Origin: Zhongshania sp. | GTDB lineage: Bacteria; Pseudomonadota; Gammaproteobacteria; Pseudomonadales; Spongiibacteraceae | Assembly (NCBI RefSeq): GCF_029212375.1 | Contig: NZ_JARGNU010000002.1 | Coordinates: 1 to 64,000 of the forward strand | Length of the DNA stretch: 64,000 nt | Direction: 5' to 3' | Shown: piece by piece, positions 35,129 through 46,200 of the stretch | How positions within the stretch are numbered: position 1 is the first letter of the stretch | Layout: each line of letters begins with the position of its first letter | Made by a program: the position numbers and the translations under genes | Notes under the pieces: generated by a model | What the model was told of the DNA's origin: nothing | Databases searched by the model: none | The model's input: the letters and a program-made list of their open reading frames with translations, nothing else

Positions 35129-37951
35129 ATGAGTGAATACAAGCACACCTTGAACCTGCCCGAGACCAGTTTTGCCATGAAGGCAAATTTGGCCCAACGT
35201 GAACCCGGTATGCTAAAGCGCTGGCAGGACGAGGACGTTTATCAGCAAATTCGCGACGCCCGCGTGGGGCGGCAAAAGTTTGTACTTCACGATGGCCCGC
35301 CGTATGCCAATGGCGATATTCATATTGGTCACGCGGTAAATAAAATTCTCAAAGACATGATTGTTAAGTCGAAAACCCTCAGCGGTTTTGACGCGCCCTA
35401 CGTGCCCGGTTGGGATTGCCACGGCCTGCCGATTGAACTTAATGTTGAAAAGAAAGTAGGCAAGGCTGGCCATAAGGTTGACGCTGCTACATTTAGAGAA
35501 AAATGCCGCGAATACGCCTATAAGCAGGTGAATGGTCAGCGTGAAGACTTTAAACGCCTAGGCGTGTTTGGCGACTGGGATAATCCCTATCTGACCATGG
35601 ATTTTGGCTTCGAGGCCAATATCATTCGCGCCCTTGGCAAAATTGTCGACAACGGCCATTTGCACAAAGGCTTTAAGCCCGTGCACTGGTGCATGGACTG
35701 TGGCTCGGCCTTGGCCGAAGCCGAAGTGGAATACAAAGACAAAACCTCGCCAGCGATTGACGTGGCCTTTGCCGCTGTTGATCGCGCAGCCATGCTCGCG
35801 GCGGGCGGCCTGCCAGCCGATACCGAGGGCGAGCTGAATTTAGTCATTTGGACCACCACGCCGTGGACTATTCCCGCCAATATGGCGGTGAGCCTGCACC
35901 CCGAGCTGGATTATGTGTGGGTGTCATACACTCGCAGCAGCGGCGAGACGATTGTAATCTTGCTCGCCGATGCCCTGCACGAATCGACCATGGCGCGCTA
36001 TGGCGTTGACGACTTTGCAGTAATCGGGCGCTGCAAGGGCGCCGCGCTAGAAAATCTGCTGCTGCAACACCCGCTGTACAGCCGCCAGGTGCCGGTGATT
36101 CTCGGCGAACATGTGACAACCGATGCCGGTACCGGCGCCGTTCACACCGCGCCTGCGCACGGCCAAGACGATTTTGTGGTGGGCAAAGCCTACGGCCTAG
36201 AAGTATATAACCCCGTTGCCGCTAACGGCACCTTTTTGCCGGACACCGAACTCTTTGCTGGTCAGCATGTGTTTAAGGCCAACGAAAGTGTGATTGCCGC
36301 GCTAAGCGAACGCGGTCGTCTGTTGCTGCATAAGCCTTTGGAACACAGCTACCCGCATTGCTGGCGCCATAAAAGCCCGATTATTTTCCGCGCCACACCG
36401 CAGTGGTTTGTCAGCATGAGCCAAAACGGGCTGCTGGACACCGCCATGGCGGAAGTAGATAAAGTCAGCTGGATGCCCAGCTGGGGCCGCGCGCGTATCG
36501 AATCGATGATGCAAGAGCGTCCCGACTGGTGTGTGTCGCGGCAGCGCACCTGGGGCGCGCCAATTGCTCTGTTAGTCCACAAAGACACCGCCGAACTGCA
36601 CCCCAATACGCCGGCGCTGATCGAAGAAATTGCTAAGCGGGTTGAGAAAACCGGCATTCAAGGCTGGTTCGACCTTGAGGTCAGCGAGCTATTGGGCGAC
36701 GACGCCAGCGACTACGTTAAAGTGAGCGACACCCTCGATGTGTGGTTCGACTCCGGCGTTACCCACTATGCGGTATTGGCTCAGCGCGATGATTTGCAGT
36801 TTCCTGCCGATCTTTATTTGGAGGGCTCGGATCAGCATCGCGGTTGGTTCCAGTCGTCTATGCTCACCTCGGTGGCCACCAATGGCTGCGCGCCCTATAA
36901 AGGCGTGTTAACCCACGGTTTTGCGGTTGACGCCCAGGGCCGCAAAATGTCTAAATCGGTCGGCAATGTGGTTGCGCCGCAAAAAGTGATGAACACCTTG
37001 GGCGCCGATATATTGCGCCTGTGGGTGGCGGCAACCGATTACCGCAATGAGATGACCGTCTCCGACGAAATCTTTAAACGCACCGCCGATTCTTACCGCC
37101 GTATTCGCAACACTGCGCGGTTCTTATTGGCCAATATGGCCGGTTTTGAGCCCCAAGAACACGCGGTTGAACTTGGCGAAATGCTGGCCATGGATCGCTG
37201 GATACTGCACCGCGCCGCCGAGCTGCAAGACGAGATCGTCGCGGCTTATGAGGCGTATCAATTCCATTTGATCTACCAGAAATTGCACAACTTTTGTGTG
37301 TTGGAGTTGGGCGGCTTTTATCTGGATATCATCAAAGATCGCCAGTACACCACCAAGGCCAATAGTTTGCCACGGCGCTCTGCGCAAACCGCGATGTACC
37401 ACATCGCGGAAGCGCTGACCCGCTGGATTGCACCGATCTTAAGTTTTACTGCCGACGAGTTATGGGAGCATCTACCTGGCGAGCATAGCGGCACCGTGTT
37501 TGCGGCGGAGTGGTATCAAGGCTTGAGCCGTATGGACGCTGGTGCAGAAATGGACGGCGATTTCTGGGAAACCGTGCAGACCGTTAAATCAGCGGTCAAC
37601 AAAGTGCTAGAAGGCGCCAAAAAAGAAGGTTTGGTGGGCGGCAGCTTGGCGACCGAAGTTACCTTGTTCTGCGACGAAGCCTTGCTAAACAACTTAATGA
37701 AGCTGGGCGACGAGCTGCGCTTTGTATTGATTAGCTCTGCGGCACGTTTAGCGCCGCTGTCCACCGCCAATGAGGCGGTGGCTACCGATGTAGAAGGTTT
37801 GCAGGTGCGGGTTGCTGCCAGTGACGGTGAAAAGTGCAGCCGCTGCTGGCATCATCGCGAAGAAGTTGGGCAGTCTTTGGAGCACCCCGAGTTGTGCTTC
37901 CGCTGTATTGATAATGTCGACGGCAACGGCGAAGTGCGGTTTTATGCTTGA
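35129..37951 (+). CDS. ileS: Isoleucyl-tRNA synthetase
   Basis: A 940-residue class I aminoacyl-tRNA synthetase. It has the HIGH motif (HIGHAVNK), the editing domain ([14 protein letters not shown] and [15 protein letters not shown]), the KMSKS loop (RKMSKSVGN), and a C-terminal zinc site ([10 protein letters not shown] and CFRCI), as in the E. coli-type enzyme. The length is normal. Its stop overlaps the lspA start region by eight bases. Confidence 0.98.
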   Translation: MSEYKHTLNLPETSFAMKANLAQREPGMLKRWQDEDVYQQIRDARVGRQKFVLHDGPPYANGDIHIGHAVNKILKDMIVKSKTLSGFDAPYVPGWDCHGLPIELNVEKKVGKAGHKVDAATFREKCREYAYKQVNGQREDFKRLGVFGDWDNPYLTMDFGFEANIIRALGKIVDNGHLHKGFKPVHWCMDCGSALAEAEVEYKDKTSPAIDVAFAAVDRAAMLAAGGLPADTEGELNLVIWTTTPWTIPANMAVSLHPELDYVWVSYTRSSGETIVILLADALHESTMARYGVDDFAVIGRCKGAALENLLLQHPLYSRQVPVILGEHVTTDAGTGAVHTAPAHGQDDFVVGKAYGLEVYNPVAANGTFLPDTELFAGQHVFKANESVIAALSERGRLLLHKPLEHSYPHCWRHKSPIIFRATPQWFVSMSQNGLLDTAMAEVDKVSWMPSWGRARIESMMQERPDWCVSRQRTWGAPIALLVHKDTAELHPNTPALIEEIAKRVEKTGIQGWFDLEVSELLGDDASDYVKVSDTLDVWFDSGVTHYAVLAQRDDLQFPADLYLEGSDQHRGWFQSSMLTSVATNGCAPYKGVLTHGFAVDAQGRKMSKSVGNVVAPQKVMNTLGADILRLWVAATDYRNEMTVSDEIFKRTADSYRRIRNTARFLLANMAGFEPQEHAVELGEMLAMDRWILHRAAELQDEIVAAYEAYQFHLIYQKLHNFCVLELGGFYLDIIKDRQYTTKANSLPRRSAQTAMYHIAEALTRWIAPILSFTADELWEHLPGEHSGTVFAAEWYQGLSRMDAGAEMDGDFWETVQTVKSAVNKVLEGAKKEGLVGGSLATEVTLFCDEALLNNLMKLGDELRFVLISSAARLAPLSTANEAVATDVEGLQVRVAASDGEKCSRCWHHREEVGQSLEHPELCFRCIDNVDGNGEVRFYA

Positions 37952-38465
37952 GTCTGGGGTGAGCTTTGAACAGGCGGCCCAGCGGCGCAGCCGTGTGTTA
38001 TGGCTGTTGGTAGTGGTGGCGGTTATCGCCGCAGATCAAATCAGTAAATACTTTGCCAACACCATGCTGGGCTATGCCCAGCCTCACGCCGTGCTGCCGG
38101 TTTTGGATATTACCCTGCACTATAATCGCGGCGCGGCGTTTAGCTTTTTGAGCGACGCCGGCGGCTGGCAGCGCTGGTTTTTTACCGCCATTGCGCTGGC
38201 CGTAAGTATTTATATTGGCATCTGGCTGCAGCGTCTTAAGCGCGAACAGTGGTTGTTGTCCTTGGCATTGGCTTTAGTGCTGGGCGGCGCCTTGGGTAAT
38301 TTGTGGGACCGCTTGTGGTTGGGCCATGTAATCGACTTTATCTCGGTACACTGGGGCCAGCATTATTTTCCCACTTTTAATATTGCCGATGCAGGCATTA
38401 GCGTGGGCGCGGTGCTACTTCTGCTCGATATGTTTTTAAATCCCGAAACTGAAAAATCGTCCTGA
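37944..38465 (+). CDS. lspA: Lipoprotein signal peptidase II
   Basis: A 173-residue inner-membrane aspartic peptidase that removes signal peptides from prolipoproteins. It has four membrane helices; the catalytic aspartates are in [15 protein letters not shown] and [11 protein letters not shown], and the N-terminal [11 protein letters not shown] motif is normal. The ATG at 37944 lies inside the end of ileS and gives the expected length; longer in-frame extension to 37812 would run deep into ileS and is rejected. Confidence 0.95.
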   Translation: MLESGVSFEQAAQRRSRVLWLLVVVAVIAADQISKYFANTMLGYAQPHAVLPVLDITLHYNRGAAFSFLSDAGGWQRWFFTAIALAVSIYIGIWLQRLKREQWLLSLALALVLGGALGNLWDRLWLGHVIDFISVHWGQHYFPTFNIADAGISVGAVLLLLDMFLNPETEKSS

Positions 38466-38486
38466 GGGATGAGTGGATTCTACTGA

Positions 38487-38939
38487 ATGACTGATATGCA
38501 AATTGCTCCCGGCACTGAAATAACCCTGCACTTCGCCCTCGCTATTATTGATGGCGACGAAGTGGATTCGACCTTTGGCCGCAAGCCCGCCACCTTTAAC
38601 TACGGTGATGGCAGCTTGCTGCCTGGTGTAGAGGCTAAATTACTTGGCCTGCGTGCCGGTGCCAGCGAAACCTTTACCCTTGGGCCAGAAGATGCCTTTG
38701 GGCAGCGCAACCCAGCGAATATTCAGCGTTTTCCGCGCAGCCAGTTTGCCGCCGACATGGTGCTGGAAGAAGGCGTGGTAATTTCCTTCGCCGATGCCGC
38801 TAGAGCGGAGTTGCCTGGCGTTGTGAGTGAGGTGAGCGATGAATCGGTTATGGTCGATTTTAACCACCCTTTGGCGGGTCGTAGCCTCGCCTTTCGAGTT
38901 GAAATTCTAAGTGTAAGCGCGCAGGCTGAAGCGAGTTAA
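38487..38939 (+). CDS. fkpB: FKBP-type peptidyl-prolyl isomerase (SlpA/FkpB)
   Basis: A 150-residue FKBP-domain protein with an inserted flap, matching SlpA: ITLHFALAIIDGDEVDSTFGRKPATF, GDGSLLPGVEAKLLGLRAG, and the DFNHPLAGRSLAFRVEIL ending. It acts as a prolyl isomerase and chaperone in the cytoplasm. It lies between lspA and ispH, as in Pseudomonas and E. coli. Confidence 0.93.
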   Translation: MTDMQIAPGTEITLHFALAIIDGDEVDSTFGRKPATFNYGDGSLLPGVEAKLLGLRAGASETFTLGPEDAFGQRNPANIQRFPRSQFAADMVLEEGVVISFADAARAELPGVVSEVSDESVMVDFNHPLAGRSLAFRVEILSVSAQAEAS

Positions 38940-38964
38940 ACGCAATTGATAAGCAGGTGATGTA

Positions 38965-39933
38965 GTGGCGGGCACAGAGAAAAACATGCCGATTATGATG
39001 GCTAATCCGCGGGGCTTTTGCGCTGGGGTTGATCGCGCCATTGAAATTGTGAATCGGGCCTTAGACGTGTTCGGCGCGCCCATCTATGTTCGCCACGAGG
39101 TTGTTCATAATAAGTTTGTGGTCGAAAACCTTCGCCAGCGCGGCGCGGTATTCGTTGATGAACTCGTTGAAGTGCCAGACGACAAAATCGTGATCTTCAG
39201 TGCCCACGGCGTCTCTCAAGCGGTGCGCAAAGAAGCTGAAACCCGCGGCTTAAAAGTATTTGATGCCACTTGCCCCTTAGTGACCAAGGTCCATATGGAA
39301 GTGGTTCACTTTAGTGGCGACGGCCGCGAGTGTGTGCTAATTGGCCACAAGGGGCATCCCGAAGTAGAGGGCACCATGGGCCAGTACAGCGGCGCACAGG
39401 GTGGCGAAATCTATTTGGTTGAAGACGTAGAACAGGCCCTAGCGCTAGAAGTGCAAAATCCCGATCGCCTGTCTTTCGTCACCCAGACCACCTTGTCGAT
39501 GGACGATACCGCAGCGGTGATCGACGCACTGCGCAGTAAATTCCCTAAAATTGAAGGCCCGCGCAAAGACGATATTTGCTACGCCACCCAAAACCGGCAA
39601 GACGCGGTGAAAACCTTGGCGCAGCAGGTGGATTTGGTGCTAGTGGTGGGCTCGCCCAACAGCTCTAATTCTAATCGACTTCGCGAGCTTGCCGAGCGCA
39701 TTGGTTGCAAGGCCTATTTGATCGACAGCGAGAGCGATATTCGCACTGAGTGGCTAGCGGGTAATCCACGTATCGGCATTACTGCTGGGGCGTCTGCGCC
39801 AGAGGTATTGGTGCATGCGGTAGTGCAGCGGCTGTGCGAACTGGGCGCGCAGGCCCCAGTAGAGCTTTCTGGCCGGCCTGAAAATATTACGTTCTCGCTG
39901 CCTAAGGAATTGCGTTTAATCGAGGTTTCTTGA
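38965..39933 (+). CDS. ispH: 4-hydroxy-3-methylbut-2-enyl diphosphate reductase
   Basis: A 322-residue iron-sulfur enzyme of the last MEP-pathway step, giving IPP and DMAPP. The three cluster cysteines are seen in [12 protein letters not shown] (C19), [12 protein letters not shown] and [11 protein letters not shown]. The EVVHNKFVV histidine and [13 protein letters not shown] ending are typical. The GTG start at 38965 gives a seven-residue extension before [10 protein letters not shown]; an ATG at 38986 is the alternative. Confidence 0.95.
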   Translation: MAGTEKNMPIMMANPRGFCAGVDRAIEIVNRALDVFGAPIYVRHEVVHNKFVVENLRQRGAVFVDELVEVPDDKIVIFSAHGVSQAVRKEAETRGLKVFDATCPLVTKVHMEVVHFSGDGRECVLIGHKGHPEVEGTMGQYSGAQGGEIYLVEDVEQALALEVQNPDRLSFVTQTTLSMDDTAAVIDALRSKFPKIEGPRKDDICYATQNRQDAVKTLAQQVDLVLVVGSPNSSNSNRLRELAERIGCKAYLIDSESDIRTEWLAGNPRIGITAGASAPEVLVHAVVQRLCELGAQAPVELSGRPENITFSLPKELRLIEVS

Positions 39934-39965
39934 GTTTTAAGCGGCATAGTTTCGGTTTGGCGGGG

Positions 39966-40472
39966 TCATGGGCAGCTGGCGCTATTGGTTTTTTCGAGGC
40001 GAAGCCGGCCGCCGATGCTTATAACGATTTTGTATTGCTCGGTTATGCCGGTTTTGCACAGCCTTATAGTACCCACCTGAAAAGCACCGCTGGCGCGCTC
40101 TGCGCGACCATTCGGTAGGTAAGATACGTAGTTTGCCACCTTTGAGTTGCCGCTAATGTGAACGCTGGGGTGGTCTGCTGGCCGCGATAAGATAATTTCA
40201 CTACTTTCCCGCTGGCCATTGCCATTGCTGTCTATAAAGAGCTCTACCCCTCGGTTCCATTCGCCATCTTGATTCCAAACGCTGATTCGATTTTGCTGGG
40301 TAATGGCAGTCGCGCGGGCCGTGGTGAGTATTCGAAACACATCATTGGCGGCGCCGCGTAGTTGTTGTTGCTGAATAAGGGCGCTGAACGCGGGGATGGC
40401 AACGAGGCCTAAAATCGCACTAATGGCGAGGCCCGCCAAAAGTTCTATTAGAGTGACCCCTCGGTTATCCAT
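39966..40472 (-). CDS. fimT: FimT/GspH-type minor pseudopilin (separate copy)
   Basis: A 168-residue type IV pilin-like protein. A very short leader ends at glycine of the prepilin peptidase site (NRG|VTLIELLAGLAISAI), followed by the hydrophobic alpha helix and a C-terminal GspH-like beta domain; the glutamate at +5 is present. It is divergent from the fimU-pilVWXY1E cluster and convergent with ispH, sitting alone. In P. aeruginosa fimT also lies apart at the beginning of this locus. A role in pilus assembly or DNA uptake is possible. Confidence 0.85.
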   Translation of the reverse strand: MDNRGVTLIELLAGLAISAILGLVAIPAFSALIQQQQLRGAANDVFRILTTARATAITQQNRISVWNQDGEWNRGVELFIDSNGNGQRESSEIILSRPADHPSVHISGNSKVANYVSYLPNGRAERASGAFQVGTIRLCKTGITEQYKIVISIGGRLRLEKTNSASCP

Positions 40473-40505
40473 TATGGAATCCTTTCCATAGTAGCCTACA
40501 CTAGT

Positions 40506-40563
40506 GGTATTGGCGCTAATGCGTATTAGGTTCTATATTCAGAGAGATATTGGCGCCTTTGCG
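40506..40563. repeat. Direct repeat in the fimT/fimU divergent promoter region
   Basis: GGTATTGGCGCTAATGCG (40506-40523) and GATATTGGCGCCTTTGCG (40546-40563) match at 14 of 18 positions and are exactly 40 bases apart, about four helical turns. This is in the 169-bp gap between the divergent fimT and fimU genes. Regulator half-sites are one explanation. They do not fit the sigma-54 consensus spacing. Confidence 0.35.
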
Positions 40564-40641
40564 CGATTTCCACAATTGGGATCGCATTGTTATTAATTTA
40601 CGTATTGCAACGTTAAAGTCAAGGGTGACAAGGGTTTAAAC

Positions 40642-41154
40642 ATGTTGTGTCACAAAAAGTCAGTTTCTGGGTATACGCTAATTGAACTGATGGTGACAGT
40701 TTCGATAGTGGCGATACTGGCAACGGTAGCAATCCCTAATTTCAGCGCCTTTATCAGTAAATCGCGGGAGCGGGCCGATGTGCAGTCGATGTTAAAAGCA
40801 CTTGTGGCTGCTCGTTCCGAAGCGGTGGTTAGGGCGCGTCCGGTAACTTTAACCGCCAATACAGGTGGCTGGGCGAAAGGTTGGCGCAGCTGGGTCGATC
40901 TTAATGACAACGGCAGTTACGATGCCGGCGAGGCATTTAAAGAAACGCCAAGTATTAAAACCAGCGCAGTAATCAGTGCCAAAATAGGCACTACCGCAGT
41001 AACGAGTGTGACCTTTGACAATCAGGGCTTTATTCAGGATTCAAAAGCAGTGGTATTAAGCTACCGTAGTTCACCGGAAAAATGCAGCCACGATCGCGAT
41101 ATTAATATCACCGCGAGCGGTCAGGTAACAATTTCCGATAGGGTTTGTCCATGA
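40642..41154 (+). CDS. fimU: Minor pilin FimU/GspH family (set 1)
   Basis: A 170-residue prepilin-like protein. The leader ends in SVSG before YTLIELMVTVSIVAILATVAIP, a canonical type III signal with Glu at +5; the rest is a GspH-type beta domain with several cysteines near the end. It is the first of six genes (fimU-pilV-pilW-pilX-pilY1-pilE) and is thought to prime pilus assembly together with the other minor pilins. Its stop overlaps the pilV start as ATGA. Confidence 0.88.
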   Translation: MLCHKKSVSGYTLIELMVTVSIVAILATVAIPNFSAFISKSRERADVQSMLKALVAARSEAVVRARPVTLTANTGGWAKGWRSWVDLNDNGSYDAGEAFKETPSIKTSAVISAKIGTTAVTSVTFDNQGFIQDSKAVVLSYRSSPEKCSHDRDINITASGQVTISDRVCP

Positions 41155-41591
41155 AGCGTCATTGCCAGCGAGGTACCTCGCTGATTGAAGTGTTGGTTGC
41201 GGTACTTATCACCGCAACAGGCGTTTTGGGCGCCGCGGCACTGCAATTAAATTCGGTAAAGTTTAATCAGATGGCGAATGTACGCTCGGCAGCGGTATTT
41301 TTGTCTAATGACATCACCGATCGCATGAGGGCAAATAGAGTGTTGGCGTTGGCGGGCAGCTACGAAATAGCCATAGAAGACGAGGCGCCGGAGGGCGACA
41401 CCATTGTCGATATCGATTTGCAAGAGTGGCTGGCCGAGCTGGCCCTGCGTTTACCAGAGGGGGATGGTTCGATTAGCCGCGACGACAATGTTATTACCGT
41501 AACGGTGCAATGGGATGAAGGGCGTTTGAGTAAATCGCGATTAGCTGGCGATAGTAATATCCAGAGCTTTGTATTTGTGACGGAGTTCTGA
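41151..41591 (+). CDS. pilV: Minor pilin PilV (set 1)
   Basis: A 146-residue minor pilin. The processing site is QRG|TSLIEVLVAVLITATGVLGAAALQ, the standard PilV N-terminus, and DITDRMRANR follows as in other PilV proteins. ATG at 41151 overlaps the fimU stop. It works with PilW and PilX in the tip complex that initiates pilus growth (family knowledge). Confidence 0.9.
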   Translation: MKRHCQRGTSLIEVLVAVLITATGVLGAAALQLNSVKFNQMANVRSAAVFLSNDITDRMRANRVLALAGSYEIAIEDEAPEGDTIVDIDLQEWLAELALRLPEGDGSISRDDNVITVTVQWDEGRLSKSRLAGDSNIQSFVFVTEF

Positions 41592-41593
41592 CC

Positions 41594-42631
41594 ATGAACC
41601 GAGTACCGAAAAAACAACGGGGTTTTGGCCTCGTTGAATTGATGATTGCAGTAACCCTAGGGATTTTGCTGAGCACCGCTGTTGTGCAAGTGTTTCTCGC
41701 CACCAGTAGCAGCTCTAGAATGTTAGATTCAATGGCGCAAATTCAAGAGAATGCTCGGTTTGCTATGCGCTTTTTGTCCCGTGAAATTCGTATGGCGGGC
41801 TATATTGGTTGCAGCTCAATTAGTGCCGCAGACTTTAATAATATTGCGAAACCAGTGACTACGACCTTTACACCAGACACTGCACTGGTTGGGGTCGATA
41901 ATGTGGGTAGTAGTGACGCTCTTTCCGCAGTCATAGGTACTGATCGCATTACAATTAAGCGCGCTACAGATCAGTTTATTACGATTACTGGAAATTTGTC
42001 GCCAGACAATGCCAATATCAAAATTGAAGATAATTCTATTGGTTTTGTTAAAAATGATTTTGTAATAATCACCGATTGTTTAAACGGCGATATGTTTCGA
42101 ATAACCAATAATCCGAAGAATAAGGGCGAGGGGCAAACAACCTTGACCCATGCAAATGGTAGCAATACTGATAATCGCCTGAGTAAAATTTATACCGGTG
42201 AAGCAGAAGTGTTTGGCTTTGAGGAAATTGAATTTTTTATCGGGGATACCGGGCGTAAAAGTTCTGCAGGCAACCCAATTAATGCGCTGTATTTTCAAAA
42301 ACTCACATTAGGCTCAGGTGGTGTGGTATCGCCGCGCACTGAGTTGGTAGAAGGAATTGAAAATATGCAGCTGAGCTATGGCGTTGACACCAATGACGAC
42401 CGCGCTGTTGAAGTTTACCAAACCGCCGCTGAGGTCGCTGATTGGGCGAAAGTTCTGAGTGTACGTATAGAGCTGATTATGTATGGCTCAGAAGACAATG
42501 TAGTGGGTAAAACCGGAAGCGTTAACGCCCAGTTACTGAATGACGCCTCTGGCGATTTGGTCGCGAATAATGATGGTCGCTTGCGGAAAGTTTTCACCAA
42601 TGTATTTACCATCAGGAATAGATTGCAATGA
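41594..42631 (+). CDS. pilW: Minor pilin PilW (set 1)
   Basis: A 345-residue minor pilin, with QRG|FGLVELMIAVTLGILLST as the processing site and membrane helix, then the PilW-typical IQENARFAMRFLSREIRMAGYIGCS. The large C-terminal domain carries segments such as VEGIENMQLSYGVDTNDDRAVE, common in PilW. It starts two bases after pilV and its stop overlaps pilX as ATGA. Confidence 0.9.
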   Translation: MNRVPKKQRGFGLVELMIAVTLGILLSTAVVQVFLATSSSSRMLDSMAQIQENARFAMRFLSREIRMAGYIGCSSISAADFNNIAKPVTTTFTPDTALVGVDNVGSSDALSAVIGTDRITIKRATDQFITITGNLSPDNANIKIEDNSIGFVKNDFVIITDCLNGDMFRITNNPKNKGEGQTTLTHANGSNTDNRLSKIYTGEAEVFGFEEIEFFIGDTGRKSSAGNPINALYFQKLTLGSGGVVSPRTELVEGIENMQLSYGVDTNDDRAVEVYQTAAEVADWAKVLSVRIELIMYGSEDNVVGKTGSVNAQLLNDASGDLVANNDGRLRKVFTNVFTIRNRLQ

Positions 42632-43176
42632 ATTCATTCGCGCACAGAACAAGCCGGAACCGCGATTCGCAGCGGGGAGCGGTCTTGATTGTGAGTTTGG
42701 TGTTCATGTTGATTTTGACGATTATTAGTATTGCTTCAATGCAAACTGCCACCTTGCAAGAACGCATGGCCGGCAATATGAAAGAAAATACTATCGCCTT
42801 TCAGTCGGCTGAAGCCGCGCTGCGCACAGCAGAGGCCGTGTTGCGCAGCGGTATATTGCCGGGCTTTGACGGCACGGGTGGGTTTTATCAATCTTGTCCT
42901 GATCCTGCAGATACTCGGGACGCCTGTAAATATCCGGCGTGGGCCGATTACGACTCTGCAGGCTGGTTGAGCCTGAGCGACAAAATACCCGATGTGGCTA
43001 AGCAGCCAGAATATATTATTCAGCAGCTGAACCGTGCTGGTAATAAAAATGAAGTGCTAGACTCCGACCGTCCAGTTTCGCGGGATGGATTTTACCGCGT
43101 TATCGCCCGCGGTTTTGGTTACAGTGATCGAAGTATGGTGGTGCTTGCCACTACTTTTAAGCGACAAGAATTGTAA
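42628..43176 (+). CDS. pilX: Minor pilin PilX (set 1)
   Basis: A 182-residue PilX-type protein: QRG|AVLIVSLVFMLILTIISIASMQT is the N-terminal helix without the usual +5 glutamate, typical of PilX/GspK-like tip pilins, and TATLQERMAGNMKENTIAFQSAEAALRTAE is the PilX_N region. In other species PilX lies under PilY1 at the pilus tip. Confidence 0.9.
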   Translation: MNSFAHRTSRNRDSQRGAVLIVSLVFMLILTIISIASMQTATLQERMAGNMKENTIAFQSAEAALRTAEAVLRSGILPGFDGTGGFYQSCPDPADTRDACKYPAWADYDSAGWLSLSDKIPDVAKQPEYIIQQLNRAGNKNEVLDSDRPVSRDGFYRVIARGFGYSDRSMVVLATTFKRQEL

Positions 43177-43234
43177 ACGGGCTATCGGCCCTTACAAAAT
43201 GAAGGCAGCGCGCTATTGGCGCAGGGGAAATCTC

Positions 43235-46200
43235 ATGAAACAGCAATATGGCTTAGCAAAACGTTTGCGCAATGCTATAGGCTTGATATGTCTGTTGTGT
43301 ATGGCGGTTGTGGGGTTTTCCTCGAGCGCATTCGCGCAATCTTCCTGTACCATCACTGAAACGTCCAGCGGTTACATTGGCAAGAAAAATAAAAATGACA
43401 GCAAAGCTTTTTCTACTTTGTCGAAAATAGATCGAGTCGTTAGCTTTAGCTTGAAAAAAAGTTGGTATAGCTGTCCTAGTTCCGCGTTTAGCGTTAGCGG
43501 TAATATTTTAACTGTTCGTAACTACAAATTTTCTTTGTATACCTGTATTGCTCAAGTAACGGTTGAGGGACAGAAAAAGGGCTGTACTAGCACAGTGCCG
43601 ACGGCGGCAGACGGCATAGCTCAGTCCCCCTTGTTTTTGACACAATCTATACCACCTAATGTGATGTATGTGCTTGATGACTCGGGTTCAATGCAATTTG
43701 AGTTAATGCCAGATGATATTATAGCTGGCAGTAGCCGCTATATTTATCCCCGCGCCAATGGTATTTACGGAGGAAGCGATTACTCAAATTATGTGCCGAC
43801 GGTTGATGACAAAGATCCTTACAATGCGCGCTCGCGCTCGCCGCAAATTAATACTATTTACTACAACCCATCGTCAACTTATTACCCTTGGGTAAAATCA
43901 GACGGTAGTAGTTATCCCGATGCAAGTACAAGCTGTGCGCTGCATAATCCTACCCGCACCACTTCGACATTTAATGAAGCGTATTGCCGAAATTTGACGG
44001 TTTCAAATAAGAATTATAATAGCAATTATTGGTTTAGTTGCAAAAGCGATGGAAATTGCACGTCTACAAATAGTAATAAAAACTTTTGGCCAGCCATTTA
44101 TTTTTGGTACAAGGGCAGTGGTAGTTACTGGGATTGGTATAGTTATGACAAGGTTGAAATTAAATCTGGTCAGACTTTTACTGGTCACGGTCGCGAATCG
44201 CGTGACGACTGTGAAGATGCAGCCCTTGGGAAATGTTCCTATGCCGAGGAAATTCAGAATTTTGCCAATTGGTATACCTACTACCGCTCGCGAGTATCGA
44301 TGGCCAGAGCCGGTTCTGGTTTTGCCTTTGTGGGCCAAAGTAGTGGTTTGCGAATTGGATTTGGCAGTATAAATCAAGCCAGCACGTCTGTGGATGGTGT
44401 TAACTCTGAGGTTGTTGTAAAAGGCGTGCGTGCGTTTGAAGGTAGCGATCGCGACGCGTTTTTTGATGCGTTGTATGGCCGTGATATTCCTAGTGCAGGT
44501 ACGCCATTGCGGCGCGCAATTGATGCAGTTGGTACTTACTATAAACGCACAGATAATAAAGGTCCGTGGGGCAATACACCGGGCACGAATGATACCAGTG
44601 CCCAGTTATCCTGCCGTCGCAATTATACGGTTCTGATGACTGATGGCTATTGGTCTGGTAGCTCGGTGTCGGGTGGTGGTGGTGATAATAACGACGGAAC
44701 CGATAATCCGACCCATACCGGTACCGCGGCACAGAGCTATAAATACAAAGCGGTTTCGCCGTTTAAAGACAGTCGCAGTGATACCCTTGCCGACGTCGCG
44801 ATGTATTATTGGAAGAATGACTTGCGTACTGATATGCCCAACAGCCTAGCGGAATCTAAGACTGATCCAGCGTTTTGGCAGCATATGGTTACCTATGGTG
44901 TTGGCTTGGGAGTGGTGGGCACGATTGACCCCGATGCAGCGTTTGCGGCGATAAAAACCGGCGCTAATATTGATTGGCCAAATCCGACTAGCGCTGATTT
45001 ATATAAAATTGACGATTTATTACATGCTAGTGTAAATAGTCGTGGCGGCTTCTTTAGCGCCGCCGAGCCAGATAAATTTGCTAATGATTTGGCCAATGTA
45101 TTGGAAACTATTTCTAGTGAAAGCAAGTCGTCGGCTTCGTCAATTGCGGCTAACTCAACACGTTTAGATTCTGGTACATTGGTGTATCAAGCCAGTTTTA
45201 ATAGCTTGGATTGGTCTGGCCGGATTGTGGCCTATAACCTAAATACCGACGGCAGTTTAAAAGGGGTGGCGTGGGACACCAATACCGACAGCTATGGAAG
45301 TGCTGCAACGCGCAATATTGTTGTGGGTTTAGGGGCACCAGAAACCTTGGTCACTTCGGCCATTAGTTTTACCGCCAGTAATTACGCTGACCTGCCGTTG
45401 AGCCTGCAAACTGCTCTCCTTGCCGGTGGTACCGCTACTAATGCTTTGAATCGCCTTGCGTGGCTACGCGGTGATAAAAGCCAAGAAGGTATTAGTCTGC
45501 GTGAGCGGTCGACTACGCTAGGCGATATCGTGAATTCAGATCCTTATTTTGTCGATAATCTAGCCGATTATGGTTTTAGTGTTTTAACGGGTACGGAAGG
45601 GAGTAGTTACAAAGATTTTCTTAGTGATAAGAAATCTCGACGCGCCATGATTTACGTCGGCGCGAACGACGGTATGCTTCACGGCTTTGATGCGCTAAAT
45701 GGCAAAGAAAAATTTGCCTACTTACCTGTGGCAAGTTTTTCAAAATTAGCGGCCTTGACAGACCCAGATTATGTACACAGCTATACCGTTGATGGCTCGC
45801 CGCGTGCGAGCGACGCCTATATCAATGGTAAGTGGCGAACGGTTTTGCTGGGTTCTATGGGTGCTGGCGGAAATTCGGTGTTTGCGCTAGATGTTACCGA
45901 CCCCGCGTCGTTAACCAAGACCAGTCTTCTTTGGGAAAAATCAACATCCTTATTAGACACTCACAAGCTTGGCGTTGCTATGAGCGAGCCAGTTATTGCT
46001 CGGTTAAGTTCCGGTAGCAAATGGGTGGCTATTTTTGGTAACGGCTACAATTCTGGCGATAACGTAAAATTGTTTGTTGTTGATCTGGCTACTGGCGCTG
46101 TACTAAAAGCCATTGATACCGGTGTGAGTGGCGTAGGCAATGGTTTGGGAACGCCCGTGCCAGTTGATGTAGACAGCGACCGCATAACCGATTACGTTTA

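Noticed and set aside
37812-38465. Long form of LspA beginning inside ileS
   Set aside because: The first 44 residues would be translated from the ileS C-terminus in another frame and match nothing; the shorter form has the normal LspA length.
40546-40563. Possible sigma-54 promoter before fimU
   Set aside because: TGGCGC and the following GC are only seven bases apart between GG and GC; the GG-N10-GC spacing needed by RpoN is not met.
43085-43234. N-terminal extension of PilY1 in the pilX frame overlap
   Set aside because: The extension would hide the signal peptide; the ATG at 43235 has a good ribosome-binding site.
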